Assembly: GCA_913043025.1 (NCBI GenBank)
Contig: CAJWLM010000027.1
Location: 1 to 33,305, forward strand
From: an uncultured Rhodospirillaceae bacterium
Lineage (GTDB): Bacteria > Pseudomonadota > Alphaproteobacteria > UBA8366
DNA: 33,305 nucleotides
Direction: 5' to 3'
Under the pieces are notes generated by a model. That model was not told the DNA's origin. It searched no databases and saw only the letters and a list, made by a program, of their open reading frames with translations. Every line of letters starts with the position of its first letter. Position 1 is the first letter of the stretch. Positions 1 to 8,104 of the stretch are shown piece after piece. A program made the translations under genes and the position numbers.

Positions 1-34
1 AACGATAAGGAATACTGCCAGATAGACACGTACA

Positions 35-178
35 GTGACTGCATAAGCTGTGGTATATCATAGGGTATCACTTAAGCAGCACTTGATTATGAACCACAAA
101 CACGTAAGCTATTGATATTGCTTACACCAGTTTGTGCATGGTGCTGTAACAGAGATATGAACCACCTCTCGGGTGCGC
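35..178. repeat. 144-bp dispersed direct repeat, copy 1
   Basis: This stretch aligns without gaps to 10816-10959; I count 28 mismatches in 144 positions (about 81% identity), mostly transitions. Both copies keep a stem-loop: GTAAGC / GCTTAC around a 10-nt loop at about 104-125 in this copy, and a second possible pairing GTGGTAT / GTATCAC (with G-U pairs) at about 51-72. The last 13 bases, CTCTCGGGTGCGC, are identical in both copies. In this copy they continue as CA, so the end looks like the 3' end of a bacterial tRNA (T-arm, acceptor and CCA), but no complete cloverleaf can be drawn. Mismatches show no three-base periodicity, so it is not coding. It may be a structured RNA, a tRNA-derived repeat or a recombination site. 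Confidence 0.75.
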
Positions 179-309
179 CACTATCAATCAGACTACAGCA
201 GTCTACAGATAGTTAACCTACCGATAACATTATCATAAATAGCATTTCCTTAGTATTGGGCTGGAGAGAGTGTTGATCAGATTACTGACCAAAAAAGTCC
301 CTTATAAGT

Positions 310-567
310 TTAACCGTACTGGGTATGACTACTTCTCAAAACGGGTTCCCACCGATTTTTTGAGCCATAATCCCATCTTTTTATTGTAAAGGGGCTTAAG
401 ACGACGTCTGCACAGACCGCTAAGTCGGGTGCTATGTTGGTTGGGCTAAGTTGGATGAGTTCTGGTCTCATCTCAGGATGACAGGCTCTCACGTTATTGG
501 GCGCGGGCACTTGGATTTTTACGGCTATACGTGTTTTGAAATGTCTGGTTTTGAAGTCTGTTCGCAC
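310..567 (-). CDS. doubtful small open frame, 85 aa
   Basis: An open frame of 85 codons with no recognisable domain, no signal peptide and no convincing ribosome binding site. The composition is mixed basic and proline-containing. It is the only sizeable frame in the first 590 bases. I do not recognise a family. It may be spurious or a decayed remnant, and it is listed only because nothing else explains 181-596. Confidence 0.15.
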   Translation of the reverse strand: MRTDFKTRHFKTRIAVKIQVPAPNNVRACHPEMRPELIQLSPTNIAPDLAVCADVVLSPFTIKRWDYGSKNRWEPVLRSSHTQYG

Positions 568-596
568 TGAATAAAGAAGTGTGCCACAGCGCCTTG

Positions 597-1148
597 CTAC
601 AAATCCATCAGGTTCAATTTTTTGCGTAAAATCGGGATATACCGGCTGGCTTCTGGACTTGCCGGAAAGATGCGCTGCAAATTCTTATATGCGTTCAAAG
701 CAGCGCTTAGATCACCAAGGCGAAGGTTAATCATGCCAAGGCCAGAAATCGCACCGAAATGGCGGGGTTCACGTTGAAGTACTTCAAAGACATCGTCCAG
801 CGCCTCTTTAAAATTGGACATCATGTAGCGCACAGTAGCCCGTTTATTCCAAGCTTCTGTGAAGTTAGGGTTTTGATTTATGAGATCCCCGAAAAGCTTT
901 TCCGCCTGCTCAAGGTTGCCTTTTCTCATTGCGAGAACGCCTTGCTCCATCAAAACTTTTTCGTTCTCGACTCTATGACTGCTCATCCAAGTTTCCCAAA
1001 GAGCAGAGATAATCGGTTCTGCCTGCTCAAGCGTTTTTGCATTTGCTAGGTTATCTAAAAGGGTTTGGCTTGTAGTTGATGCAGCAGCTTGCGACAGCTG
1101 CAAAAATGCGGCCAAAAAAATAGAAATACTAAATTTCAAAACTTTCAT
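597..1148 (-). CDS. exported TPR-repeat protein
   Basis: A 183-residue protein starting at an ATG preceded by GAGG seven nucleotides upstream. Residues 1-23 form a typical Sec signal peptide (Lys, hydrophobic core, Ala-rich end), so it should be periplasmic or secreted. From about residue 60 to 170 there are three tetratricopeptide-like helix pairs with the usual small/aromatic pattern (GNLEQAEKLFGDLI, NFKEALDDVFEVL, GDLSAALNAYKNL). TPRs are protein-protein scaffolds, so a partner-binding role is inferred; no catalytic motif is visible. It lies 148 bases downstream of the small secreted peptide gene on the same strand, and the two could be co-transcribed. It is not obviously linked to the retinal operon, which is also on the minus strand upstream. 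Confidence 0.75.
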   Translation of the reverse strand: MKVLKFSISIFLAAFLQLSQAAASTTSQTLLDNLANAKTLEQAEPIISALWETWMSSHRVENEKVLMEQGVLAMRKGNLEQAEKLFGDLINQNPNFTEAWNKRATVRYMMSNFKEALDDVFEVLQREPRHFGAISGLGMINLRLGDLSAALNAYKNLQRIFPASPEASRYIPILRKKLNLMDL

Positions 1149-1296
1149 TATCTACCTCAAATCAGAGTAAAAATCCTCATTACACGTGATGAAGGTGCCA
1201 ACGACCAACAAGCAATTTCATGCAGTATTGATGGATTTCTGTTTCCAGACCGCTGGAATTCATCGGCTGAAAGCAAAAAAATTACAAATTGGCGTC

Positions 1297-1461
1297 TCAA
1301 GCCATTAAAATACAGTCGTTTGCGGTTTCACTCCATATTTGCCCAACTGGGCAAAATTTGGATGGGTCATTGCCAGGGTCCGGGCAAGCAGGGAACGTTT
1401 GCCCAAATGCTGCTGTGGACAATAGCCATAGTGCTACCGCTAAGATGAAATTTCTTTTCAT
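1297..1461 (-). CDS. small secreted cysteine-containing peptide, 54 aa
   Basis: A short gene read directly from the minus strand: ATG at 1461, TGA at 1299-1297, 54 residues. The start is preceded by GAGG at a good distance (8 nt). Residues 1-20 are a clear Sec signal peptide (MKRNFILAVALWLLSTAAFG) with cleavage likely before Gln21. The mature peptide of about 34 residues has three cysteines (Cys26, Cys37, Cys50) with a CPDPG element and a CPVGQIW element. I do not recognise a family. The odd number of cysteines suggests a free thiol, a dimer or truncation of a longer domain. It is followed on the same strand by the TPR protein gene. Confidence 0.55.
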   Translation of the reverse strand: MKRNFILAVALWLLSTAAFGQTFPACPDPGNDPSKFCPVGQIWSETANDCILMA

Positions 1462-2126
1462 AGTCTTAACCTCGATGGCTGCGCTTTACGTTAAGTATAT
1501 AAAACTGCCTTGCATCAAGGCAAATAACACTATTTTAGTCAGTTTTGCTAAAAATTCACTTTACCTTGGAATTCAAGAATAAAAGGACGCAATCTTAAAC
1601 TTTATCATATCTGAGTATGCGCTTGAGCTTAAGAAGTCTTTTGTAGGGAAGTATACTGATAAATCTGCTGGTATGAGTAAACGCATTCAAATGCTCTTAG
1701 AAAAACTCCGCAAAATAGCGCTGATTAATTGATCATGAAACGCGATGGGTGATGGCTGTAGTAACGGACACAGGTATGCTTCGGGCAGAAGGCGCTGGGC
1801 GGCTGGAAGGTTACATTATTCCTGATGCATAATTGAGATACAATAAATCAGCTTATTTTATGACTATTTTTAGATTGTTAATCATATTCATTATGCCCCT
1901 AAGTAGGCAAACACATCACCACAGAGGAGTATCTAGTCCTACCTCATTCAAAAGCCTTCCTATCAATATGAAGCTTGCAAATATCCTCCAGCCCTTCGTT
2001 CTAGGAATACTATTTAGATCAGATGGGGCGTATCCTATGGTGAAATGCTATAAGCAAGAGTGACATGGGAGTTTTCGCGGGGCGCTGCCTGTTTTTTGGT
2101 TGCAGGCCATATTATTATCTTACCCA
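1462..2126. other. 665-bp intergenic region with decayed reading-frame pieces
   Basis: No intact gene seen. Two short plus-strand stretches read like protein but lack a proper start: about 1590-1731 (roughly 46 codons, ending in TGA) and about 1728-1832 in another frame (roughly 34 codons ending in TAA, with a WVMAVVTDTGMLRAEG-like stretch). They may be pieces of a frameshifted, decayed gene. A short hairpin GCCTG / CAGGC lies at 2087-2107, just beyond the end of blh; it has no U-tract on the minus strand, so a terminator is uncertain. Confidence 0.3.
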
Positions 2127-3023
2127 TCACAAGTTGTCATTTTCAGCGCTCCGAGCACCGCCTAAAATATGGGGACGGAACAGCATATCAACCAACAACA
2201 TATGAGGGACAGTTAGCGCTGCCAACAAGATAAATACGGACCTCAAAAGTGCGGCATCGATACTGTCACCAATAGGCTGGCTGGCATAAAGAGCACCGGC
2301 CAGGGCCCAGCTTGCTGCTGTGAGTATGGCAGCAAGACCAAGAGAGTAACGTCCAGAAAGTGTTGATGTGATATTGCTCCAGACCTGTTGAAAATGTCTG
2401 CGGCTATGAACGGCACAGAAATAGAAAGCAAATCCGGCAAGTGGTGGCAAAAAGCTGAGGCAGAATGTCAGCACAACAAGCTCAAAAGCACTGCGCCGAT
2501 AAAGTGGTTCAAAAATGGCGGTGCTAATAATAACCAGAAGGCTTGCGACCCATATGATACTCAAAGGAGAAATAATTGTCATAATGGTGGCTGCCTCTTC
2601 ACCTGAAAGCAACTGGAACAGCACACTGACCTCATCAGCATGCCAAAATGGCACAAAAATGGTCACAAGACCACCATGCGCATAGACCAATGTCCAATTC
2701 AGCAATCGACTGCCTAACTGGGATGTAAATAGCTGGCTTTTGGATGATTCCGGCACAGAGCGCCGGAGGCCGGTGACATCACCAAGGCCAAAATGCACCA
2801 AGCTGTAGCCGAGAAAGCAAATGAGAGATATGACAGGCACGAAGAGCCAGACCAGATAGACAAGACCTGCTATTCCCAGATATGCGGCCGAAAACTGGAT
2901 AAAACTTTTAAGACTCCGTCCATATCCCAGTAGATAGCCAAGCGCATTATCAAAAGCGCCATGAGGAAGACCTATAACCATAACGAAAAAGAGACTGACG
3001 TAATCTATCAGGGACAAGCTCAT
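2127..3023 (-). CDS. blh: beta-carotene 15,15'-dioxygenase, Brp/Blh family
   Basis: A 298-residue integral membrane enzyme expected to cleave beta-carotene centrally into two retinal molecules. The start chosen is the ATG at 3023, which overlaps the crtY stop as ATGA. It puts the first conserved histidine (PHGAFD) at residue 21, the number used for the characterised marine Blh. Other conserved metal-ligand candidates are His77 (VHFGLGD) and the HSRRH pair near residues 200-205; VPHMLLVD near the C-terminus holds another histidine. Several hydrophobic segments match the polytopic family. It is the last gene of the retinal operon, translationally coupled to crtY. An 11-codon longer form starting at 3056 is possible but less likely. 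Confidence 0.9.
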   Translation of the reverse strand: MSLSLIDYVSLFFVMVIGLPHGAFDNALGYLLGYGRSLKSFIQFSAAYLGIAGLVYLVWLFVPVISLICFLGYSLVHFGLGDVTGLRRSVPESSKSQLFTSQLGSRLLNWTLVYAHGGLVTIFVPFWHADEVSVLFQLLSGEEAATIMTIISPLSIIWVASLLVIISTAIFEPLYRRSAFELVVLTFCLSFLPPLAGFAFYFCAVHSRRHFQQVWSNITSTLSGRYSLGLAAILTAASWALAGALYASQPIGDSIDAALLRSVFILLAALTVPHMLLVDMLFRPHILGGARSAENDNL

Positions 3024-4159
3024 TTTATTTGACCTTTTAAAGGCATCGCTAGGCAAGATTTGATCGCATTAGCACAGCATCTAACGGCCGAGTATAAAAA
3101 TAGACCTTTCGGCATAGCAAAAATAATCTTGATAATAATTGCAGAACCAGCTGTGCCCGACATAAAACGAGCAAGCTCGTCTCCTCGGAGTGCGCGTGCT
3201 AGTTTCATGAATAGGCTAGGTGCGTGCTTCGGGGCTCTGGCAAGCACATCCAGAAAAACAGCATCCATCATTCTATCAAGTGTCCTGTGGGGGCTTCTGA
3301 CCGCAATGGTTGACTGCGTGTCTGCCCTGGTGGCAATCGCACGCGCAATCTGTTTGACCTGTTTTTGAATAAAGGTAAAGGCATAGCCAGATGATGCGCG
3401 AACCGCACCACTATTCCCACCTATCGCATGATAGCGGCTGTGTGGACGATCTGGAAAGGCCATTGGAATACAGCCCTTTTCAGTGCGCTGAACGTTGAAT
3501 GAAGTTACTCCAAGCTGGTCAGATAAATAAGCTGTTATCGCATCTTCATACCAGCTGTTGGGTTCGGTGGTGAAAGAGAACATGGTAGACTCGACCAGCG
3601 CAGTGTGCGCATCAAAGGGGAGCAGATATATGAAATGAATGCCGCGGGACTGGTCGGTGGTGAAATCCATCAAACGCACGACACTGGGGTTAAAAGCTGG
3701 TGTTTTAGTCTTAATCTCCCAGCCCAGAAAATGCTGTTTCATGAACGGTTCATCCAGTTCCGGCGGACGACTATCAAATACAAATTCTGTGTCTTCGTCT
3801 GCTGGCAAATTAGGTCCGTCCACATCAATTTGCTCAAATTGGGTGGTTTGGGCTTTGCGCCTGCAAGCGCCGAGCCAATCTGTGCTCAGAAGAGCATGAT
3901 AGGAGTGGGTCGTGCTTTCCTGTCGAACAACAGCACTATCAGGAGCCAGAAATTCCCATTTTGACCAAGAAGCGCGGCTCTGATGTGTGGGCTCTTCTAA
4001 CCAGTCCATCCGCCAGAAACCCCAGACATGAGGGGTGGTTTCCGCAGGAGAGGGCCTGCCAAGAAGCTTAACTTTGCTGTTCTCAATTTTCGAGAGTTCA
4101 GCAGCTAGGGATAGGCCTGCACATCCAGCCCCAATGATGGTTACAGGCGTAGCTCTCAT
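3020..4159 (-). CDS. crtY: lycopene beta-cyclase, CrtY type
   Basis: A 379-residue flavoprotein that would cyclise both ends of lycopene to give beta-carotene. The N-terminus carries the dinucleotide-binding glycine motif (IGAGCAGLSLA, residues about 9-19). Further family features are the HVWGFW segment near residue 45, QHFLGWEI near 143, the MDF element near 164 and the GAVRASSGYAF segment near 255. The ATG overlaps the crtB stop (ATGA) and the stop overlaps the blh start (ATGA), so the three genes are probably translationally coupled. Length fits bacterial CrtY (about 380 residues). The product is the substrate of the downstream Blh. Confidence 0.9.
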   Translation of the reverse strand: MRATPVTIIGAGCAGLSLAAELSKIENSKVKLLGRPSPAETTPHVWGFWRMDWLEEPTHQSRASWSKWEFLAPDSAVVRQESTTHSYHALLSTDWLGACRRKAQTTQFEQIDVDGPNLPADEDTEFVFDSRPPELDEPFMKQHFLGWEIKTKTPAFNPSVVRLMDFTTDQSRGIHFIYLLPFDAHTALVESTMFSFTTEPNSWYEDAITAYLSDQLGVTSFNVQRTEKGCIPMAFPDRPHSRYHAIGGNSGAVRASSGYAFTFIQKQVKQIARAIATRADTQSTIAVRSPHRTLDRMMDAVFLDVLARAPKHAPSLFMKLARALRGDELARFMSGTAGSAIIIKIIFAMPKGLFLYSAVRCCANAIKSCLAMPLKGQIK

Positions 4160-5097
4160 CTGACATATCCGAAAAGTGGGGTATGAAGACGCAGGTCATG
4201 TTCAGCAGTACTTCTTTTTCCCCGTTTGAGAAGAGAGGGAAGGATTTTTAGGCTGGCCATAAGCTTTTCAGATGAACTGGTTACCGTGCGCGGTCCAGCC
4301 CAGTCCAGCCCGTTTTTGCGCAACTTTGTGCCAATTGCGCGATACACCATACCGGCAACGCCAATTGATAAATGGGACCGCACAGGAAGATAGGATAGAC
4401 CCCTTCTGCCGCTCTCATAATATCTGTCTGCCAGAAGCAATAGCTTTTCTGTTCCGGCTTCTACAGCTTTATAGTCTTGGCTGGCGGGCCGTGAGCCTGC
4501 GCGCAGGATATCTTCTGGTTCCAATGAGCCGACCCAGTCAGAGGGTAGGTATCGGCGCCCCATCTGAGCATCTTCGTGGATATCGCGGGCGATGTTGGTC
4601 AATTGCATTGCTATGCCCATATCGATGGCGAACGGTTCGGCGTCCTTAGAGGCACATCCGAGCACAGGGCACATAAGGAGGCCGACTGCACCGGCAACAT
4701 GATACGCATAACGAACCAGAGCCATTTCTGTTTCAATGCGAACCGGCTTTTGATCGAGCAGAAGGCCGTCAAGCAGATGGATAAGAGGTTCAGCTGGAAC
4801 AGCGCAGCGTTGCATCACAGGCCAGAATTCGGCAAGCGAAGGGTCAATGTGGGGGGTGTTTTTATGTAATCCTGTTCTGATAGCTTCAAGACGTTCTGGG
4901 CCGAACTCCATATCACCGTCAGCAAGGTCATCCAGTATCCGGCAAAAGCTATATAGCATGGCGGCATCTGACCCAACTTGCGGTCCAAGAAACCGGGCTG
5001 CCCAAGCAAAGCTCCGGCCGTTTCGGGATAAACTGCTCTTAGCACGCTCCACAGCTGCATCAGAATTCCCAAATTTAAAGGATGCCTCTTTTGTCAC
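4156..5097 (-). CDS. crtB: phytoene synthase
   Basis: A 313-residue squalene/phytoene synthase family enzyme that condenses two GGPP into phytoene. The frame is open further upstream to 5325, but that part overlaps crtI, so I chose GTG at 5097, 34 bases after the crtI stop. This gives the usual family length and N-terminus (KFGNSDAAV, then RSFAWAARFL). The first aspartate-rich motif is YSFCRILDDLAD at about residues 50-61. The second is the AMQLTNIARDIHEDAQMGRRYLP block near residue 165. Both are intact, so the enzyme should bind Mg2+-diphosphate normally. The ribosome binding site of this GTG is weak, so the exact start is uncertain by a few codons. Confidence 0.88.
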   Translation of the reverse strand: MTKEASFKFGNSDAAVERAKSSLSRNGRSFAWAARFLGPQVGSDAAMLYSFCRILDDLADGDMEFGPERLEAIRTGLHKNTPHIDPSLAEFWPVMQRCAVPAEPLIHLLDGLLLDQKPVRIETEMALVRYAYHVAGAVGLLMCPVLGCASKDAEPFAIDMGIAMQLTNIARDIHEDAQMGRRYLPSDWVGSLEPEDILRAGSRPASQDYKAVEAGTEKLLLLADRYYESGRRGLSYLPVRSHLSIGVAGMVYRAIGTKLRKNGLDWAGPRTVTSSSEKLMASLKILPSLLKRGKRSTAEHDLRLHTPLFGYVR

Positions 5098-5131
5098 CTT
5101 GCAAGCCCGTTCCCTTTGTATCGTCTTTAGA

Positions 5132-6667
5132 TTAAGTTTGCATGATTGTTTCCGTGTCGACAAGTTTTTCAACAACTTTTGCAGAACACAAAACACCTGG
5201 CATGCCAGCGCCCGGATGCGCTCCTGCTGCGGCAAAATAAAGATTATCAAGATGAGGATCACGGTTATGATAACGGAACCATGCTGATTGGGTAAAGGTT
5301 GGAGAAATGGAAAACCCCGCCCCATGCATCGAACGGTAGTCCTTTTTGAAATCTTCAGGTGTCATATAAAAATCATCTGAAAGAGCGTCATTAAGTCCTG
5401 GCATTATAGTTTTTTCCAGTGCCGTAATAATCCTGCGCTGCAGGTCAGGGCCTTCTACGTCCCAATTAACGTTCCCTTGTAAGTTTGGCACAGGACACAA
5501 TACATAAAAGCTATCACATCCCTCTGGCGCGAAACTCTTGTCCGTCGCTGTTGGGCGATGCACGTATAACGAAAAATCATCCGCTAATATCTTCTTGTTA
5601 AAGATATCATCCAGTAATTCCTGATAGCGTTTCCCCATCCAGATTGTGTGATGAGCCACATTTTCATAGGTTCGCTTGGTCCCGAAAAAGAGGACAAACA
5701 GCCCCATGGAATATTTCGTCACAGATTCTGGTAGTGCTTTTTTCCAGCGCCGGCTATGCGTCGGCATCATCTGGTTGTATAATGTTGATGGATCACCATT
5801 AAAAACAATACGATCGGCGCTTAGACGACGGCCATCAGCTGTGATTGCGGCTTTGACCCTGCGCCCCTCAACCTGAATTTCATCAACATCGGTATTGAGA
5901 AGAATAGTTACACCACGTCGCTCGAGCAGCCGATGAAGTTCTGCCACCAATTTTCCGGTGCCGCCCATGCAAAAAAAGACGCCCCACTTGCGCTCCAGAT
6001 AATGAATAAGTGCATAAATGGAAGTTGTGTCGAACGGATTGCCACCGACGAGAAGCGGATGGATAGACAAGGCCTGCCGAAGAAGAGGATGTCTAATATG
6101 CCGATTTACGAGTTGCGATACCGTGAGATAGCTTCGGAGGCGTAGTAGATGTGGTATCTGTTTAAGCATGGCCCCGAAGCGGGTAAAGGGCTTGTCGGCA
6201 AGCTGGGTAAATCCAATATCGAAAATTTTGCGCGATGTCTCAACCAGCGCATCATAGTTCTTGGTATCATCAGGGTTAAAGCGAGCCAGTTCATTATGCG
6301 TGTCCTCAAGCGAAGGACGGTAGTCAAACTTCTCGCCATTGTGAAAATGAAACCTGTACCACGGATCAAGCGGCACGAAATCGAGATGGTCTTCTCGCTG
6401 TTCACCAAATAGAGCGAAAAGCTCGTCAAACAGGAAGGGCGCTGTAATCACAGTTGGACCAGCATCATGGCGGAAGCCACCCCGTTCAATCACCTGAGCC
6501 CGCCCACCAAGAGCATCAAGCCGTTCCACAAGCGTTACTTGATGACCGCGTGCGCGCATTCTAAGAGCCGAGGCAATGCCACCAAAGCCTCCACCTATGA
6601 CAAGTGTATGGGATGGAGAAGTATCTGCTCGCTTTGTCGAAGAAGCCGTTGAAGACATGTCATACAT
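5132..6667 (-). CDS. crtI: phytoene desaturase
   Basis: A 511-residue FAD-dependent desaturase/isomerase expected to convert phytoene to lycopene in four steps. The Rossmann FAD motif is at residues about 22-50 (VIGGGFGGIASAL, then VTLVERLDALGGRA). The C-terminal flavin motif is AAAGAHPGAGMPGVL near residue 485. Length and motif spacing match bacterial CrtI. Two in-frame ATGs are possible, at 6667 (AAGGG nine bases upstream) and 6658. It follows crtE by 67 bases and precedes crtB by 34. No internal break is visible. Confidence 0.92.
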   Translation of the reverse strand: MYDMSSTASSTKRADTSPSHTLVIGGGFGGIASALRMRARGHQVTLVERLDALGGRAQVIERGGFRHDAGPTVITAPFLFDELFALFGEQREDHLDFVPLDPWYRFHFHNGEKFDYRPSLEDTHNELARFNPDDTKNYDALVETSRKIFDIGFTQLADKPFTRFGAMLKQIPHLLRLRSYLTVSQLVNRHIRHPLLRQALSIHPLLVGGNPFDTTSIYALIHYLERKWGVFFCMGGTGKLVAELHRLLERRGVTILLNTDVDEIQVEGRRVKAAITADGRRLSADRIVFNGDPSTLYNQMMPTHSRRWKKALPESVTKYSMGLFVLFFGTKRTYENVAHHTIWMGKRYQELLDDIFNKKILADDFSLYVHRPTATDKSFAPEGCDSFYVLCPVPNLQGNVNWDVEGPDLQRRIITALEKTIMPGLNDALSDDFYMTPEDFKKDYRSMHGAGFSISPTFTQSAWFRYHNRDPHLDNLYFAAAGAHPGAGMPGVLCSAKVVEKLVDTETIMQT

Positions 6668-6734
6668 TCCGCCATACCCTTTGTTGAGGCCTTATCCAGG
6701 CTATGGGTGTTTCCCTAACATCAAATTGATTTGC

Positions 6735-7754
6735 CTAGAGGTAGTCTGAAACAAGTTTATGGCAAACAGTATGAAGCTGAGACTGTATCGGGGCGATAAC
6801 ATCCCGACAGTCATGTGGAAACTGGGCAGAGGACGCTTCGGCCTGCTCCATCATTTTCAAAAGCGAAGATGCTGTCATCTGCATTGCGAGAGATCGGGCT
6901 AGTCTTTTCTGCCATGTTGCGGCCCCACTGGTATCAGATGAGGCAAGCCATTTATCAAACTCCGCAGCTTTGTTTCTTTTCAATGTTGTGCGGAACATCA
7001 CAATGACAGCATTTGGTGTGCGTCTTATCAAATCCGATGCTGGACTGTTTGCGCCATCTGTTCCCGCTATGTTTAGCATGTCATTGGCAATCTGATAGCA
7101 GGCACCAGCTGCGGTAAAAAAGCTTACAAGCGGTTGCAACACATCTTGGCGTCCTGCCAGATGGGCGATACCTTCAGCTGGGGCAATTAGAAGCGGCGCT
7201 GTCTTACCGGTTGAAATATTCATATAGGCTGACCAATCAGGATAGGATGCTGTCCCGAATTCGAGAGCCTGTCCAGAGGTTGTTTCTGACATGCTACGCG
7301 ATAAGATCGATATTAAAAGCGGGGTCCTTCCTGTGTGAGCGGCCTCGGCAGCCAGTTCAAAAGACAAAGCGATTAACCAGTCGCCAAGAGCAAGTGCCAT
7401 ATCACGCCCAAAGCGCGACCACACAGACTCATGGCCTCGGCGCACTGTATCGCCGTCGCAAATATCATCATGAACAAGAGAGGCGTTGTGAAGAACCTCA
7501 ACTGCGGCTGCCCATTGCAGAGCCGCGATACGCGGTACATCAAAACTATCTGAAGCTGCGAGCGCCATTCTAGCGCGGATTTGTTTCCCAGGCACCATGA
7601 AATGATGTCTCGCTGCGGCCCCTAGAGGGTGGCTCGCAGGCGGCAATCTGTTAGCAATAAAGTCAGTTATTGCCTGAGAGAGCTCCGGAAGGGGACACGC
7701 AAACGCTGCATCGCCAAATGCCTGTTGTAGTATTCTTTGAGCATTTTCAGTCAT
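6735..7754 (-). CDS. crtE: geranylgeranyl diphosphate synthase
   Basis: A 339-residue trans-isoprenyl diphosphate synthase, first enzyme of the retinal pathway, making GGPP from IPP and allylic diphosphate. The ATG has GAGG seven bases upstream. The first aspartate-rich motif is intact (LVHDDICDGDTVRRG, about residues 91-105). The second, usually DDxxD, reads YQIANDMLN near residue 223, with Asn replacing the first and last Asp. It is the promoter-proximal gene of the operon. Location next to crtI and crtB supports GGPP synthase over shorter-chain FPP synthase. The altered motif leaves chain length or rate open. Confidence 0.85.
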   Translation of the reverse strand: MTENAQRILQQAFGDAAFACPLPELSQAITDFIANRLPPASHPLGAAARHHFMVPGKQIRARMALAASDSFDVPRIAALQWAAAVEVLHNASLVHDDICDGDTVRRGHESVWSRFGRDMALALGDWLIALSFELAAEAAHTGRTPLLISILSRSMSETTSGQALEFGTASYPDWSAYMNISTGKTAPLLIAPAEGIAHLAGRQDVLQPLVSFFTAAGACYQIANDMLNIAGTDGANSPASDLIRRTPNAVIVMFRTTLKRNKAAEFDKWLASSDTSGAATWQKRLARSLAMQMTASSLLKMMEQAEASSAQFPHDCRDVIAPIQSQLHTVCHKLVSDYL

Positions 7755-7780
7755 TTGATGGCCTCAAACACAGATTATTA

Positions 7781-7810
7781 TCTATAAAAAAATAAAATGC
7801 CTGTTGTCTA
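7781..7810 (-). promoter_or_regulatory. candidate sigma70-type promoter of the retinal operon
   Basis: On the minus strand TAGACA (7810-7805) and TATAGA (7786-7781) are separated by 18 bases, about 27 bases upstream of the crtE ATG. It is the best-placed candidate for transcribing all five genes. Seen by eye only; no operator was recognised. Confidence 0.4.
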
Positions 7811-8104
7811 GCCATAACTTTGTTCATTTAGTCATCGGCATGATAAAAAGCTTAAGATTTCAGATTTCGAAGTCCAGACAAAGTAGGAATCAAAAGCAGC
7901 GGACAATTCTGGCCATTTTTGCAAAGGTTTTCAGTTACCTTAACCTCCAGTGCCTGAAGATATATTGCTCTAGTGGCTCTGATTGAGGTTTGTTTGCACT
8001 TATTCTCGAGATATCACGCCGCTCGGCGGTCGGTTATCCTATGTTTAAAGTTTTAGGAACAGTGGGTACGATTGATAGGCTTTGAAAAATGGTTAATCAT
8101 CCAG
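7811..8104. other. intergenic region upstream of the retinal operon
   Basis: About 290 bases between the crtE promoter region and the end of the cyclase gene, both on the minus strand. It is AT-rich and holds no convincing gene. A short GC inverted repeat (CGCC / GGCG, around 8018-8031) follows the cyclase gene on the minus strand, but it has no U-tract, so terminator function is uncertain. Confidence 0.3.

Noticed and set aside
164-180. A tRNA gene ending in GGGTGCGCCA
   Set aside because: The 3' end looks right, but there is no matching 5' acceptor strand (GCACCCG) or anticodon arm in the preceding 90 bases, so it is kept only as a tRNA-like repeat end.
4272-4649. A 125-codon plus-strand open frame opposite crtB
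   Set aside because: It mirrors a highly conserved gene on the other strand, has no recognisable domain and no ribosome binding site.
5098-5325. An N-terminal extension of phytoene synthase with a hydrophobic segment
   Set aside because: It overlaps the conserved C-terminal coding part of crtI and is not a feature of the family; the GTG at 5097 gives the normal length.
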